Of a stretch of 40,681 nucleotides of DNA, positions 15,632-24,159 are shown one piece after another. The translations under genes were made by a program, and so were the position numbers. Positions within the stretch are counted from its first letter, which is position 1. Every line of letters starts with the position of its first letter. This DNA is from a bacterium HR17 (lineage in GTDB: Bacteria; Armatimonadota; Fervidibacteria; Fervidibacterales; Fervidibacteraceae): the NCBI GenBank assembly GCA_002898575.1, contig BEHT01000032.1, positions 1-40,681 on the forward strand, written 5' to 3'. Below the pieces are notes generated by a model, which saw only the letters and a program-made list of their open reading frames with translations, searched no databases and was not told where the DNA came from.

Positions 15632-17053
15632 ATGACAGGGGCAGCTGCGCCCCGCGTTTTGGTCGCTGAAGACGAGAAGATGGTTCTGCGCCTCTATGAA
15701 CGGGCGTTGCGGCAAAAAGGGTTTGCGGTTTGGCAAGTCGTTTCGGGCGAAGCTGCCGTTGAACTCGCCCTCAAAAACACTTTTGACATCGCCGTGATTG
15801 ACTTGCGACTGAAAGGTAAACTGGACGGTCTGACGACCTATCGCGCGTTGAAAGCCCTTCAACCAGACCTGCGCGGCATTATCGTCACCGGCTATGGGAG
15901 CCGCCAGCACCTGCTAGAAGCCTTGCGGTTAGGGATTGACGCGTGGTTGGAAAAACCCGTGACCGTGACGGATTTGGTGGAGACAGTCCATCGCGTCCTG
16001 CAAACGCCTCGCTCTGCGCCGCTTTCCCTTATGCCGCCAGTGTCCAGCCAAGATAACAACGCCCTGTTGCGCTTGTTCCTCCAAATGCTGTTGGCAACCA
16101 CCCTGTCAGACATGGCGGTGCTGTGGGTCCGCCCGTTGGGGAGCCAAGAGATGGTGCCTCACATCGTTTTGGGCGACAGCGGTACCGACCAAGCCCTACC
16201 GTCCGTCCCATACAGCGGCGATGACACTTGGCTGCACCAGTTGAAGACCGCCGTGGACCAAGAGACGGGCTGTTCGTGCCTCATTGCCCCCATCAAGTGG
16301 CAAGGGGAACCGCTCGGCGCCATCGCCATTTGCCGCCATCGTTTAACCCATGTGCCTTACAATCAAGCGGACCTTGATTATCTGGTGCGGTTCGCCCAAT
16401 GGGTAACCCCACTGGTCGTCACTTGCCTTTACCCGATAGAGGTATTGACCAATTTGTTTCCGCTTTTGGAAGCGGTGATGGGGCTGCTGCACCAGCAAGT
16501 GGAGCCGATGGAGCATCAGCACCCCCGACGGTTGCGCCTGATCGCGCGCCTGTTGGGCAAAGCCTTAGGGCTCCCGCCAGGGCGTTTGCTTTTGCTGGAG
16601 TTAGCGGCGACGCTCCACGACCTCGGCAAAGTGTTCGTGCCCCGCGAAGTCATTGCCAAGCCGACGGCGTTGAGCGATCTGGAACGCTCGCTCGTCCAAA
16701 AGCATCCCATTTACGGTGAGCAACTGGTGCGCCAGAGCGGCTTGCCCGATGACATCGCTTTGTGGGTGCGCTGGCACCACGAGCGTTACGACGGTATGGG
16801 CTATCCAGACCGACGCCGTCAACACGAAATCCCGCTGGAAGCCCAAATTTTGGCGGTCGCGGAAGCGCTGGACACACTCCTCTCGCCGCGCCCTTACAAA
16901 CCGGCGCTGCCGTTTGATGAAGCGCTGAAACGGTTGCGCAGTGAGCGAGGCAAACAGTTCGCCCCTAAGGTCATTGACGCGTTAGACCGCATCGCGGACG
17001 AATTGCGCCGGCATTTGACGCCCCACAACTCAGCGCCTGTCACGGCACAATGA
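15632..17053 (+). CDS. Response regulator with receiver and HD-GYP domains
   Basis: A 473-residue probable c-di-GMP phosphodiesterase. ATG 15632 follows GGAGG by 11 bases; the frame back to 15572 has no ribosome-binding site. The receiver domain (1-120) has acidic E13/D14, phosphoacceptor D57 in AVIDL, and the switch lysine in WLEKPV. The middle (about 145-285) is GAF-like. The HD-GYP domain has H329-D330 in LHDLGKVFVP, with the lysine present, plus WHHERYDGMGYPD and AVAEALDTL. Unlike the HD-GYP protein at 1077-2555, all signature residues are intact. It is divergent from the molybdenum-hydroxylase operon and overlaps the convergent pseudopilin gene by 14 bases at its 3' end. Confidence 0.92.
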   Translation: MTGAAAPRVLVAEDEKMVLRLYERALRQKGFAVWQVVSGEAAVELALKNTFDIAVIDLRLKGKLDGLTTYRALKALQPDLRGIIVTGYGSRQHLLEALRLGIDAWLEKPVTVTDLVETVHRVLQTPRSAPLSLMPPVSSQDNNALLRLFLQMLLATTLSDMAVLWVRPLGSQEMVPHIVLGDSGTDQALPSVPYSGDDTWLHQLKTAVDQETGCSCLIAPIKWQGEPLGAIAICRHRLTHVPYNQADLDYLVRFAQWVTPLVVTCLYPIEVLTNLFPLLEAVMGLLHQQVEPMEHQHPRRLRLIARLLGKALGLPPGRLLLLELAATLHDLGKVFVPREVIAKPTALSDLERSLVQKHPIYGEQLVRQSGLPDDIALWVRWHHERYDGMGYPDRRRQHEIPLEAQILAVAEALDTLLSPRPYKPALPFDEALKRLRSERGKQFAPKVIDALDRIADELRRHLTPHNSAPVTAQ

Positions 17054-17834
17054 CGCAGTCGCCTTGCTGGTCGCGCTCCGGCACGCCGGTCAGGTCGTGC
17101 GGGCAGGGCGATGGTGCCTTCGCAAAACAGCGCCGTTGATAGGGGCTTACGACCGCCAAGCATTCTTCGGCAAGGGGATCGCCGTTAATGTTGCGGGTTG
17201 AGCAGCCGGAAGGGCGAGAACGCCAACTGCGGGCGTGCCCGTCCATAAAGCCGATATTGACCGCCTCGTGGTGACGCCCTTGCAAAGCGGGGCTTAAGCG
17301 CGCGAAACCGCAGCCGCTACCGAAAGCCACATTGCCGTCGTAGACGCTGGCGGTTACCGAGGGCATCGGCAAATCGCCCAGCCGTAACGGGCGTTGTCCG
17401 CGCCAGCCCAGCAACGGGGCATCGCCGGGAACGAACACCGCAGTGTTGAGGGCGTAACTGCCACCGCCCGCCGCGTTGCATTCACCGCCTGTCAAACCGA
17501 CCGCGCGCAAAAACCCGTCGGTATGAAACGCCTGCGGCTCGGTCGGGCAAGACGGCAACGGGGTGCCCTGCAAAGAGCGCAGAGCGGAGGACACAGTGAC
17601 CAAACACGGTCGCGCCAATCCATCGCGGGCTTGGTAAGCGCTGAAGGGCAAAACATCGTCCCAATCGTGGGCGTATTCCAGAACGGCGACGGTGATCTGG
17701 CGAAGGTTGCTGAGGCAAGCGGCTTGACGGGACTTTTCACGGGCGTGCCACAGCGCTGGCAGCAAAATACCCGCCAGCGTGGCGAGAACGCCGATGACGG
17801 TGAGCAACTCCGTCAGGGTCAAAGCGCGCCGCAC
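17040..17834 (-). CDS. Pseudopilin-like protein with prepilin N-terminus and H-X9-DG motif
   Basis: A 264-residue type II secretion/type IV pilin-like protein. The N-terminus RRALTLTELLTVIGVLATL is a prepilin peptidase site followed by the pilin helix. Cleavage would fall before L5 and E9 is the +5 glutamate. Ala replaces the usual Gly at -1. Residues about 36-55 (SRQAACLSNLRQITVAVLEY) and the H-X9-DG motif HHEAVNIGFMDG match the large pseudopilin family (DUF1559-like) common in Planctomycetes, Verrucomicrobia and Armatimonadota. Several cysteines suggest an extracytoplasmic disulfide-bonded head. The GTG start follows AGGTGA by six bases. Confidence 0.88.
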   Translation of the reverse strand: MRRALTLTELLTVIGVLATLAGILLPALWHAREKSRQAACLSNLRQITVAVLEYAHDWDDVLPFSAYQARDGLARPCLVTVSSALRSLQGTPLPSCPTEPQAFHTDGFLRAVGLTGGECNAAGGGSYALNTAVFVPGDAPLLGWRGQRPLRLGDLPMPSVTASVYDGNVAFGSGCGFARLSPALQGRHHEAVNIGFMDGHARSWRSRPSGCSTRNINGDPLAEECLAVVSPYQRRCFAKAPSPCPHDLTGVPERDQQGDCVIVP

Positions 17835-17867
17835 AGAAAGTCACCTGCGCACGGTGACGCGACAGCG

Positions 17868-18170
17868 TCACGGGCGATAAGGAAAGATGTCGGCGTCTTC
17901 CGGCTGCCCTTTCAGCGCCCGTAAAAACCGATCGTCGCTCACCCGAATCTGGAACCGCCCTTCACTGATTTCGCGCAGCGCCTGCGTGACTGCGTTTTCC
18001 TCCGAGACGGTCAGGCTGCGGTTCGGGTCTGTAACGATCTGCTTGGCTCGCTCGGACACCGCCAACACCAACAAAAATTTCGTCCGCAACTCCTCAGGCA
18101 ACCGATTGAGTTGATACTGCAAATCGTTCAGCAAGACGAGTTGGGGCGATGAAAGGTCCTGCTGCTCCAT
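17868..18170 (-). CDS. rpoZ: RNA polymerase omega subunit
   Basis: A 100-residue protein from ATG 18170, with GGAGGG 7 bases upstream. The core KFLLVLAVSERAKQI, then SEENAVTQALREISEGRFQI, aligns with RpoZ of other bacteria (LVLVAARRARQM ... EENDKTTVIALREIEEG). Omega binds the beta-prime C-terminus and helps RNA polymerase assembly. The N-terminal ~30 residues and the tail EDADIFPYRP are lineage-specific. It lies just after the groEL terminator and before the pseudopilin gene; how it is transcribed is unclear, perhaps by read-through. Confidence 0.72.
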   Translation of the reverse strand: MEQQDLSSPQLVLLNDLQYQLNRLPEELRTKFLLVLAVSERAKQIVTDPNRSLTVSEENAVTQALREISEGRFQIRVSDDRFLRALKGQPEDADIFPYRP

Positions 18171-18185
18171 GGCTGATCCCTCCAT

Positions 18186-18224
18186 CAAAAATTTAAGGCA
18201 CGGGACAGCGCGCTGTCCCGTGCC
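18186..18224 (-). terminator. Intrinsic terminator after groEL
   Basis: A perfect 28-base palindrome, GGCACGGGACAGCG with its complement (18224-18197), is followed on the minus strand by TTAAATTTTT. It starts 20 bases after the groEL stop and ends 16 bases before the rpoZ ATG, so it should limit read-through of the strong groESL message into rpoZ. Confidence 0.85.
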
Positions 18225-18243
18225 CTCGCCTTGACCTGTGCAT

Positions 18244-19854
18244 TTACGCCGTCGCTTCTTTCTCTTCGGGTTTCTCCACGACGAGCGCTTCGGTCGTCAG
18301 GAACAAAGTCGCGATGCTGACAGCGTTTTCCAACGCGGTGCGGGTAACTTTCAAGGGGTCAACGATGCCCGCTTGCACCATATCCACGATGTCGCCCGTT
18401 ACGGCGTTGAAGCCCATGCGTTCGTTGCCCGTCTGCTGTTGCTTGGCGCGCACTTGTTCCACGATGATGGAGCCGTCATAGCCAGCGTTTTCGGCGATCT
18501 GGCGGAGGGGTTCTTCCAATGCCCGCTTGACGATGCGGAAGCCGGTGCGCTCATCGGGGTGCATATTTGCCGGCTCCTGAAGTTTGCTGGCAGCGTATAG
18601 GAGCGCCGTCCCGCCACCGGGCAGGATGCCCTCTTCAACGGCGGCTTTTGTCGCGTTCAGGGCATCTTCAAAGCGATGCTTGCGCTCCTTCAACTCCGTT
18701 TCGGTCGGCGCCCCGACCTTGATGACCGCGACGCCGCCTGCCAGTTTCGCCAGCCGCTCTTCCAATTTCTCGCGGTCGTAGTCGCTTTCGGTCTCTTCAA
18801 TTTGCTTGCGGATTTGCTGGATACGCGCGGCGATTTCCTCCTTACGCCCGCCACCTTCCACGATGGTCGTCTTCTCTTTTTCCACGATGACGCGGCGGGC
18901 GGTGCCCAGTTCGTCCAGCGCGATGTTCTCAATGCGCACGCCCAAATCCTCGCTGAAGAATTTGCCGCCTGTCAGGATAGCGATGTCTTGCAGGATGGCT
19001 TTGCGCCGCTCACCGAACGCCGGCGCCTTGACGGCGCAACATTGCAGCACACCCCGCAATTTGTTGACGACCAGCGTCGCCAACGCATCGCCTTCCACAT
19101 TTTCGGCGATGATGAGGATAGGGCGACCAGCACGGGCGACCTTCTCCAACAGCGGCACCAACTCCAGCGCCGAAGTCAGTTTCTTCTCGTGGATGAAGAT
19201 CAGTGGGTCTTCTAACACACACCGCATCGTTTCAGGGTCAGTGACGAAGTAGGGCGAAATGTAGCCGCGGTCAAACTGCATCCCTTCCACGACCTCAACG
19301 GTCGTCTTTGTGCCTTTGCCCTCCTCAATCGTGATGACGCCGTCTTTACCCACTTTGTCCATCGCGTCGGCGATAATCTCGCCGATTTCGGGGTCGTTGC
19401 CGGCGATGGTGGCGACATGCTGGACATCCTCTTTGCTGGTGACAGGGATGGCAAGGTTACGAAGTGCCTCAACGGTCTGGCGGAGCGCCTTTTCCATGCC
19501 CCGCTTTAAGAACACAGGGTTAACGCCTGCGGCGACGGCTTTCATCCCTTCCCGCAGCATCGCCGCCGCCAAGACAACGGCGGTTGTCGTCCCGTCGCCG
19601 GCGACATCGTTGGTCTTGCTGGCGGCTTCGCGCATCAGGCGGGCGCCCAAGTCTTCAAACTTGTCAGTCAACTCAATTTCCTTCGCGACGGTGACACCGT
19701 CCTTGGTGATAAGGGGTGAACCCCACTTGCGGTCTAAGACGACCAATCGCCCTTTGGGTCCGAGGGTGGCAGCGACGGCGTGGGACACTTGCAAAGCGCC
19801 CCGCAATAACGCCTGACGCGCATGCTCATGGAAGATCACACGCTTGGCAGGCAT
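18244..19854 (-). CDS. groEL: Chaperonin GroEL
   Basis: Large ring subunit of the ATP-driven GroEL-GroES folding chamber, 536 residues. Family blocks are present in order: [55 protein letters not shown] (nucleotide site), the apical segment [29 protein letters not shown], and [16 protein letters not shown]. The C-terminus ends [10 protein letters not shown], without the flexible Gly-Gly-Met tail found in many GroELs. GGAGG lies nine bases before the ATG. It follows groES by 43 bases in one operon and is closed by the terminator at 18186-18224. Confidence 0.98.
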   Translation of the reverse strand: MPAKRVIFHEHARQALLRGALQVSHAVAATLGPKGRLVVLDRKWGSPLITKDGVTVAKEIELTDKFEDLGARLMREAASKTNDVAGDGTTTAVVLAAAMLREGMKAVAAGVNPVFLKRGMEKALRQTVEALRNLAIPVTSKEDVQHVATIAGNDPEIGEIIADAMDKVGKDGVITIEEGKGTKTTVEVVEGMQFDRGYISPYFVTDPETMRCVLEDPLIFIHEKKLTSALELVPLLEKVARAGRPILIIAENVEGDALATLVVNKLRGVLQCCAVKAPAFGERRKAILQDIAILTGGKFFSEDLGVRIENIALDELGTARRVIVEKEKTTIVEGGGRKEEIAARIQQIRKQIEETESDYDREKLEERLAKLAGGVAVIKVGAPTETELKERKHRFEDALNATKAAVEEGILPGGGTALLYAASKLQEPANMHPDERTGFRIVKRALEEPLRQIAENAGYDGSIIVEQVRAKQQQTGNERMGFNAVTGDIVDMVQAGIVDPLKVTRTALENAVSIATLFLTTEALVVEKPEEKEATA

Positions 19855-19897
19855 CGCCTCTCACCTCCGCACAGTCGTGCTGTTAGGCTGACCCCGT

Positions 19898-20200
19898 TCA
19901 CTCTTCCACGACGGCGTAGATGTCGTCCACGCTGAGGAGAATGTGCTTTTCGCCGTTCAATTTCACCTCTGTGCCCGCATACTTGCTGAAGATGACCGTA
20001 TCGCCAGGCTTGACGCCCAACTCGTCAAAGGGGATAACGCGCCCGTCTTTGAGTTGCTTCCCCGCGCCGACAGCGATAACTTTGCCCTTGAAGGGCTTTT
20101 CTTTGGCGGTGTCAGGCAAGTAAATGCCGCCGGGTGTCTTTTCCTCTTCCTCAAGGACTTTAACGAGCACTTTGTCGTGCAGCGGTTTGAGCGTTGCCAT
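19898..20200 (-). CDS. groES: Co-chaperonin GroES
   Basis: Lid of the GroEL chamber, 100 residues from ATG 20200, with GGAGG about 9 bases upstream. The in-frame extension to 20242 has no start signal. Typical blocks: [22 protein letters not shown] (mobile loop region and N-terminal beta strand), [31 protein letters not shown] and [14 protein letters not shown]. It is the first gene of the groES-groEL operon. No CIRCE inverted repeat (the HrcA operator) is seen in the leader. Confidence 0.97.
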   Translation of the reverse strand: MATLKPLHDKVLVKVLEEEEKTPGGIYLPDTAKEKPFKGKVIAVGAGKQLKDGRVIPFDELGVKPGDTVIFSKYAGTEVKLNGEKHILLSVDDIYAVVEE

Positions 20201-20287
20201 TGCGGACCACCTCCGTGCGCTCAGAATTGTGACGGCATACAAGGTATCAGGCAGAGTTGCGTGGGTCTCGTCGTGAAGCCGTAACTA

Positions 20288-20315
20288 ATTTTACCCGCAT
20301 CGGGGCAAATGTCAA
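20288..20315 (-). promoter_or_regulatory. Strong sigma-70-type promoter of groES-groEL
   Basis: On the minus strand a perfect TTGACA (20315-20310) and TAAAAT (20293-20288, one mismatch to TATAAT) are separated by 16 bases. The expected start site is near 20281, giving an ~80-base leader before the groES ATG. The near-consensus hexamers suggest high basal expression. I found no heat-shock operator next to it. Confidence 0.85.
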
Positions 20316-20420
20316 GCGGGCAAGGGTCCGTGCCGCAGAGGTTACTTTCATCAAGCGCGTCATAATTGTGCGCCGGGTGTTGCTGCGCTTGGAGCCTAAT
20401 TGCCGAGGAGGTGTGTTGTG

Positions 20421-21428
20421 ATGGCGCGTCCGATCACCTTGTGCACCGCCCAATGGGCGGACATGACTGTGGATGAAATCGCCAAAAAGGCGGCGTCATG
20501 GGGCTACGACGGCTTGGAACTGGCGTGCTGGGGCAAACATATTGATGTCGCCAAAGCCGCAAAGGACAAGGCTTACTGCAAGAAGATTTTGGACACCCTC
20601 AAAAAGCACAAACTGGGTATGTGGGCGATCGCCGCTCACCTGGTCGGGCAAGCCGTTTGCGACAACATTGACGAACGCCACAAAGCCATCCTGCCTGACC
20701 GCGTGTGGGGTGACGGTGACCCTGAAGGGGTGCGCCAGCGCGCCGCTGAAGAGATGAAACGCACCGCTGAAGCCGCTAAAAACTTGGGCGTCAGCGTCGT
20801 CAACGGCTTCACCGGTTCGTCCATCTGGCACCTCATTTACGACTTTCCTCCTACCCCCCGCCACATGATTGACAAAGGCTTCCAAGATTTCGCCGACCGC
20901 TGGCAACCCATTTTAGACCACTTCCACAGCCTCGGCGTGCGGTTTGCGTTGGAAGTGCATCCGACGGAAATCGCCTTTGACCTTTGGACGGCGAAGCGAG
21001 CGCTGGAAGCCGTCAACTACCATCCCGCCTTCGGCTTCAACTTTGACCCCTCGCATTTACAATGGCAGGGCGTTGACCCGGTGCAGTTCATCTACGAGTT
21101 TCCCGATCGCATCTTCCATGTGCACCTGAAAGATTGCAAAGTCCGCCGGGACGGAAGGGCGGGCATCCTCGGTTCCATGCTCGTTTGGGGCGATCCGCGT
21201 CGCGGCTGGGACTTTCGGTCGCTGGGGCACGGCGATGTCAATTTCCCCGAAATCATCCGCGCCCTCAACAACATCGGCTATCAAGGTCCGCTGTCGGTGG
21301 AGTGGGAAGATGTCGGCATGGACCGCGAATATGGCGCCCGCGAAGCCTGCCAGCGGGCGAAATCGTGGGAGTTTGAAGCGTCCAAAGTCCGCTTTGACGA
21401 AGCCTTCGCTAAAAAAGAAGGCTACTGA
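20421..21428 (+). CDS. Sugar phosphate isomerase/epimerase-family TIM barrel protein
   Basis: A 335-residue AP-endonuclease-2-like TIM barrel (xylose isomerase-like superfamily). ATG 20421 follows GAGGAGG. Metal-binding acidic and histidine positions expected for the family appear in order: [22 protein letters not shown] and, at the C-terminus, SVEWED. The N-terminus [20 protein letters not shown] and [11 protein letters not shown] fit barrel strands one and two. These enzymes isomerise or epimerise sugars or inositols using a divalent metal; the substrate is not apparent. It is divergent from groES and has no operon partner. Confidence 0.9.
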   Translation: MARPITLCTAQWADMTVDEIAKKAASWGYDGLELACWGKHIDVAKAAKDKAYCKKILDTLKKHKLGMWAIAAHLVGQAVCDNIDERHKAILPDRVWGDGDPEGVRQRAAEEMKRTAEAAKNLGVSVVNGFTGSSIWHLIYDFPPTPRHMIDKGFQDFADRWQPILDHFHSLGVRFALEVHPTEIAFDLWTAKRALEAVNYHPAFGFNFDPSHLQWQGVDPVQFIYEFPDRIFHVHLKDCKVRRDGRAGILGSMLVWGDPRRGWDFRSLGHGDVNFPEIIRALNNIGYQGPLSVEWEDVGMDREYGAREACQRAKSWEFEASKVRFDEAFAKKEGY

Positions 21429-21680
21429 CCTGACCCGCGCTTAATCGGTCGCCCTTTTCGGCGCTTTGAAAAGCAGCGGTGGCGTGCGATAGCGGCGCGG
21501 CACGCTGTGTCGCCGACCGACACCGCTAAAGCCAGCCGGTTGTGTCGCCGAAAACTCGGTCAGGGGTCGGTGCGCGAGCGATTCTCAGCACCGATGGGTG
21601 CATGCGACAAACATGATGGTTCGCCGCTCGCCCCGACCCCGCGCCATTTTTCCGACGCCGCTGCTTTTGGGGCGACGGCG

Positions 21681-23054
21681 ATGCTTTGGGAACGCTTCAC
21701 CGAGCAAGCGCTCAAAGCCTTTCTCAACGCCAAAAATTGGGCGAACCGGCTCCGCTCCCCGACCGTTACACCGGAGCATTTGCTGTTGGGTTTGTTGGAC
21801 GATGAATCTGCCCTCGCCGTCCAGTTGTTGCAGCAATGGGGCGTGGACCCGCAGCAACTGCGCGCCGAAATGGAGCGCCAACTGGCGTTGACGGCGCCCC
21901 GCCGTCCGCCGACCGAACCGCCGATATGGTCGCCGGCGTTGCAGCAAACGGTGCATTGGGCAGCCGAAGAAGCCCGCGCTTTGCGGGAGAACCGCATTGA
22001 AAGCGTCCACCTTTTGCTAGGGCTTTTGCGCGACCGGCACAACCCTGCGGCGCGTTGGCTTGCCCGCTACGGGTTGCTTTGGGATGAATTGCGCCGCCGA
22101 GTCCATGCGATGAAAGCCAGCGAACCCGAACAGGCAACACCACCTCGTTTCCCCGCCGATGTCGCTTGGGATTTGACGGCGAAAGTGGATGAAGGGGACA
22201 TCCAGCCGGTGCCCCTCTGGCAGCGGGAGCGGCTGCACCTGAAACTCGCTTTGCTGCAGGGCAAACATATCGCTTTGTTGGGCGACTGGGACCTCGCAGT
22301 ATTGCTGGCAGAACAAGCCGCTTGGGACTTGGCGCAAGAGATGCTACCAGAGACGCTGCGGGGACGCCGCCTGTTCTGGGTGAACGGGACGGCTTTAATG
22401 GCGCGGGCTGACCGCGACGCCGCGCTCGCCGATGTGATAGACGCCGCTCAAGCCATGTTGCCCCAGCCCGTCTTGGTGCTAGGGGCATTGGAATGGTGGG
22501 CAGCGATGGGGCATTTGTGCGCTGCCTTGGCGCAACGGCACATCTGCGCCGTTACTTTGACGGACGCGACGCGATGGGACGGCTTCGCTCGGCGACTCCC
22601 TGACCTCGCCGCTCTCTTTTGCCCGATACGCATCGGCGAGCCCACCGCCCGCGAGGCGTTGGAATGGCTGCGAGCGCACAAGCACCGCTACGAGCAGCAG
22701 TATCGCCTTGAAATCAGCGAAGAGGCGTTGCTTGCAGCGATCAAAAAAGCGGCGCACGCGCCGTCCCGACCGCTGTTGACCGCCGCACGGCAGTTGTTGG
22801 AAGCAGCCTGCGCCTACGCACAGTTGGACGCTGCCGCCCCGCAGGAGATGCGTGACTTGCAAGCGGAGTTGACTTTGTTGCACGCTCAGATGCAAGACCT
22901 CATCAAAGTGGGCGACCACGAGCATCTGCCCGCGTTGATGGAGCGGGCATTTGTGCTGCAGAAACGCTTGGACGATTGGCGCACATCGCCGTCTCCGTCG
23001 CCGTGCGTCGGCGCAGCGCACATTTACGCGACCGCCCAACTGTTGCACCTTTGA
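21681..23054 (+). CDS. Truncated, catalytically dead ClpC paralogue
   Basis: A 457-residue protein. Start ATG 21681 is chosen because MLWERFTEQALKAFLNAKNW matches the start of the true ClpC at 24160. Residues 1-145 form the double Clp N-domain ([30 protein letters not shown]). Residues about 165-375 align with AAA domain 1, but every catalytic element is gone. The Walker A loop GDAGVGKT is GDWDLAVL (201-208). The Walker B IDEL is LGALEW. The arginine-finger segment LERRFQPV is LAALFCPI. Residues about 385-435 match the coiled middle domain, then the protein ends, so domain 2 is absent. The frame is intact, which argues for a retained role, perhaps capping or regulating ClpC. Its ribosome-binding site is weak. 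Confidence 0.85.
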   Translation: MLWERFTEQALKAFLNAKNWANRLRSPTVTPEHLLLGLLDDESALAVQLLQQWGVDPQQLRAEMERQLALTAPRRPPTEPPIWSPALQQTVHWAAEEARALRENRIESVHLLLGLLRDRHNPAARWLARYGLLWDELRRRVHAMKASEPEQATPPRFPADVAWDLTAKVDEGDIQPVPLWQRERLHLKLALLQGKHIALLGDWDLAVLLAEQAAWDLAQEMLPETLRGRRLFWVNGTALMARADRDAALADVIDAAQAMLPQPVLVLGALEWWAAMGHLCAALAQRHICAVTLTDATRWDGFARRLPDLAALFCPIRIGEPTAREALEWLRAHKHRYEQQYRLEISEEALLAAIKKAAHAPSRPLLTAARQLLEAACAYAQLDAAAPQEMRDLQAELTLLHAQMQDLIKVGDHEHLPALMERAFVLQKRLDDWRTSPSPSPCVGAAHIYATAQLLHL

Positions 23055-23145
23055 AACGCAGCAGCCGCACCGGCGAAACTACCGGCACTGTTGTGGCAAA
23101 ATTGGCGAGACCACAGCGCTACGCGTAAGGAGGCTGCCACGCACG

Positions 23146-24036
23146 ATGGAGACGGGCGGCAACGAGTTGTTGGTCTGGCTGAACGGCGAACTGGTGCCGA
23201 AATCGCAGGCGAAAGTTTCTGTTTACGATCACGGTTTGCTTTACGGCGACGGGGTGTTTGAAGGCATTCGCGCTTACGACGGGCGGGTCTTCATGTTGGG
23301 CGAGCACCTTGACCGCCTTTACGAGAGCGCCAAAGCCATCTGGCTGACCGTCCCCTTGACGAAACGGCAACTTCAGGACGCCATCTTGCAAACCCTGCGG
23401 GCAAACCGACTGAGCGACGCCTACATCCGCGTCGTCGTTACGCGGGGTGTCGGCGACTTGGGCTTAGACCCGCGCAAGTGCAGCCAACCGAATGTCATCA
23501 TCATCACCGACCACATTGAGTTGTTTCCCGACGAGTTGTATCGGCAGGGCATTGAAATGGTTACCGTGTCGGTGAGGCGCAATGTCCCGCAGGCGCTCAA
23601 CCCCAACATCAAATCCCTCAACTACCTGAACAACATCCTCGCCAAGATTGAAGCCATCAACGCGGGCAAACCCGAAGCCTTGATGCTGACCGTGGACGGT
23701 TATGTGGCGGAAGGGACGGGCGAAAACATCTTCATCGTCAAGCGGGGCGAACTGTTCACGCCGCCGGCTTACATGGGCATTTTGAACGGCATTACCCGTC
23801 AAGTCGTCATGGCGTTGGCGCGCGATGCGGGGATTGCCGTGCGCGAAAGCGTGTTGACCTTGCACGATGTTTACACTGCCGACGAATGTTTTTTGACAGG
23901 CACGGGCGCAGAGATCGTGCCGGTCGTCAAATTGGACGGACGCCCTATCGGGGACGGTGTGCCCGGACCGATAACCCAAACGCTCATCCAAAAGTTTCGG
24001 GCATACACCCGTCAAACGGGCGTGCCGATAGAGTGA
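23146..24036 (+). CDS. ilvE: Branched-chain amino acid aminotransferase
   Basis: PLP-dependent fold-type IV transaminase (last step of Leu, Ile and Val synthesis), 296 residues. ATG 23146 is preceded by AAGGAGG. Signatures: VYDHGLLYGDGVFEGIRAYDG at the N-terminus, K156 in NPNIKSLNYLNNILAK as the expected PLP Schiff-base lysine, EGTGENIFIVK, and DECFLTGTGAEIVPV near the C-terminus. D-amino acid transaminase and aminodeoxychorismate lyase share the fold, but these motifs favour IlvE. It lies between the degenerate and the true clpC genes. Confidence 0.92.
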   Translation: METGGNELLVWLNGELVPKSQAKVSVYDHGLLYGDGVFEGIRAYDGRVFMLGEHLDRLYESAKAIWLTVPLTKRQLQDAILQTLRANRLSDAYIRVVVTRGVGDLGLDPRKCSQPNVIIITDHIELFPDELYRQGIEMVTVSVRRNVPQALNPNIKSLNYLNNILAKIEAINAGKPEALMLTVDGYVAEGTGENIFIVKRGELFTPPAYMGILNGITRQVVMALARDAGIAVRESVLTLHDVYTADECFLTGTGAEIVPVVKLDGRPIGDGVPGPITQTLIQKFRAYTRQTGVPIE

Positions 24037-24159
24037 GTGACGCCTTTCTTTTTCGGCGGTGCCATGTCAAACTTTATGGCGGTTGTTGGTGGCGGCGGTG
24101 GTAAAGCCATCAACCCAGTGTCCGCTGAACGCGGACACGAACAAAGGAGCGACCTAACG

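Noticed and set aside
20201-20420. CIRCE (HrcA) operator before groES
   Set aside because: No TTAGCACTC-N9-GAGTGCTAA-like inverted repeat could be found in the leader or promoter.
22479-23048. 189-codon antisense frame opposite the ClpC-like gene
   Set aside because: Shadow of a gene with clear homology on the plus strand; composition is typical of antisense frames in GC-rich DNA.
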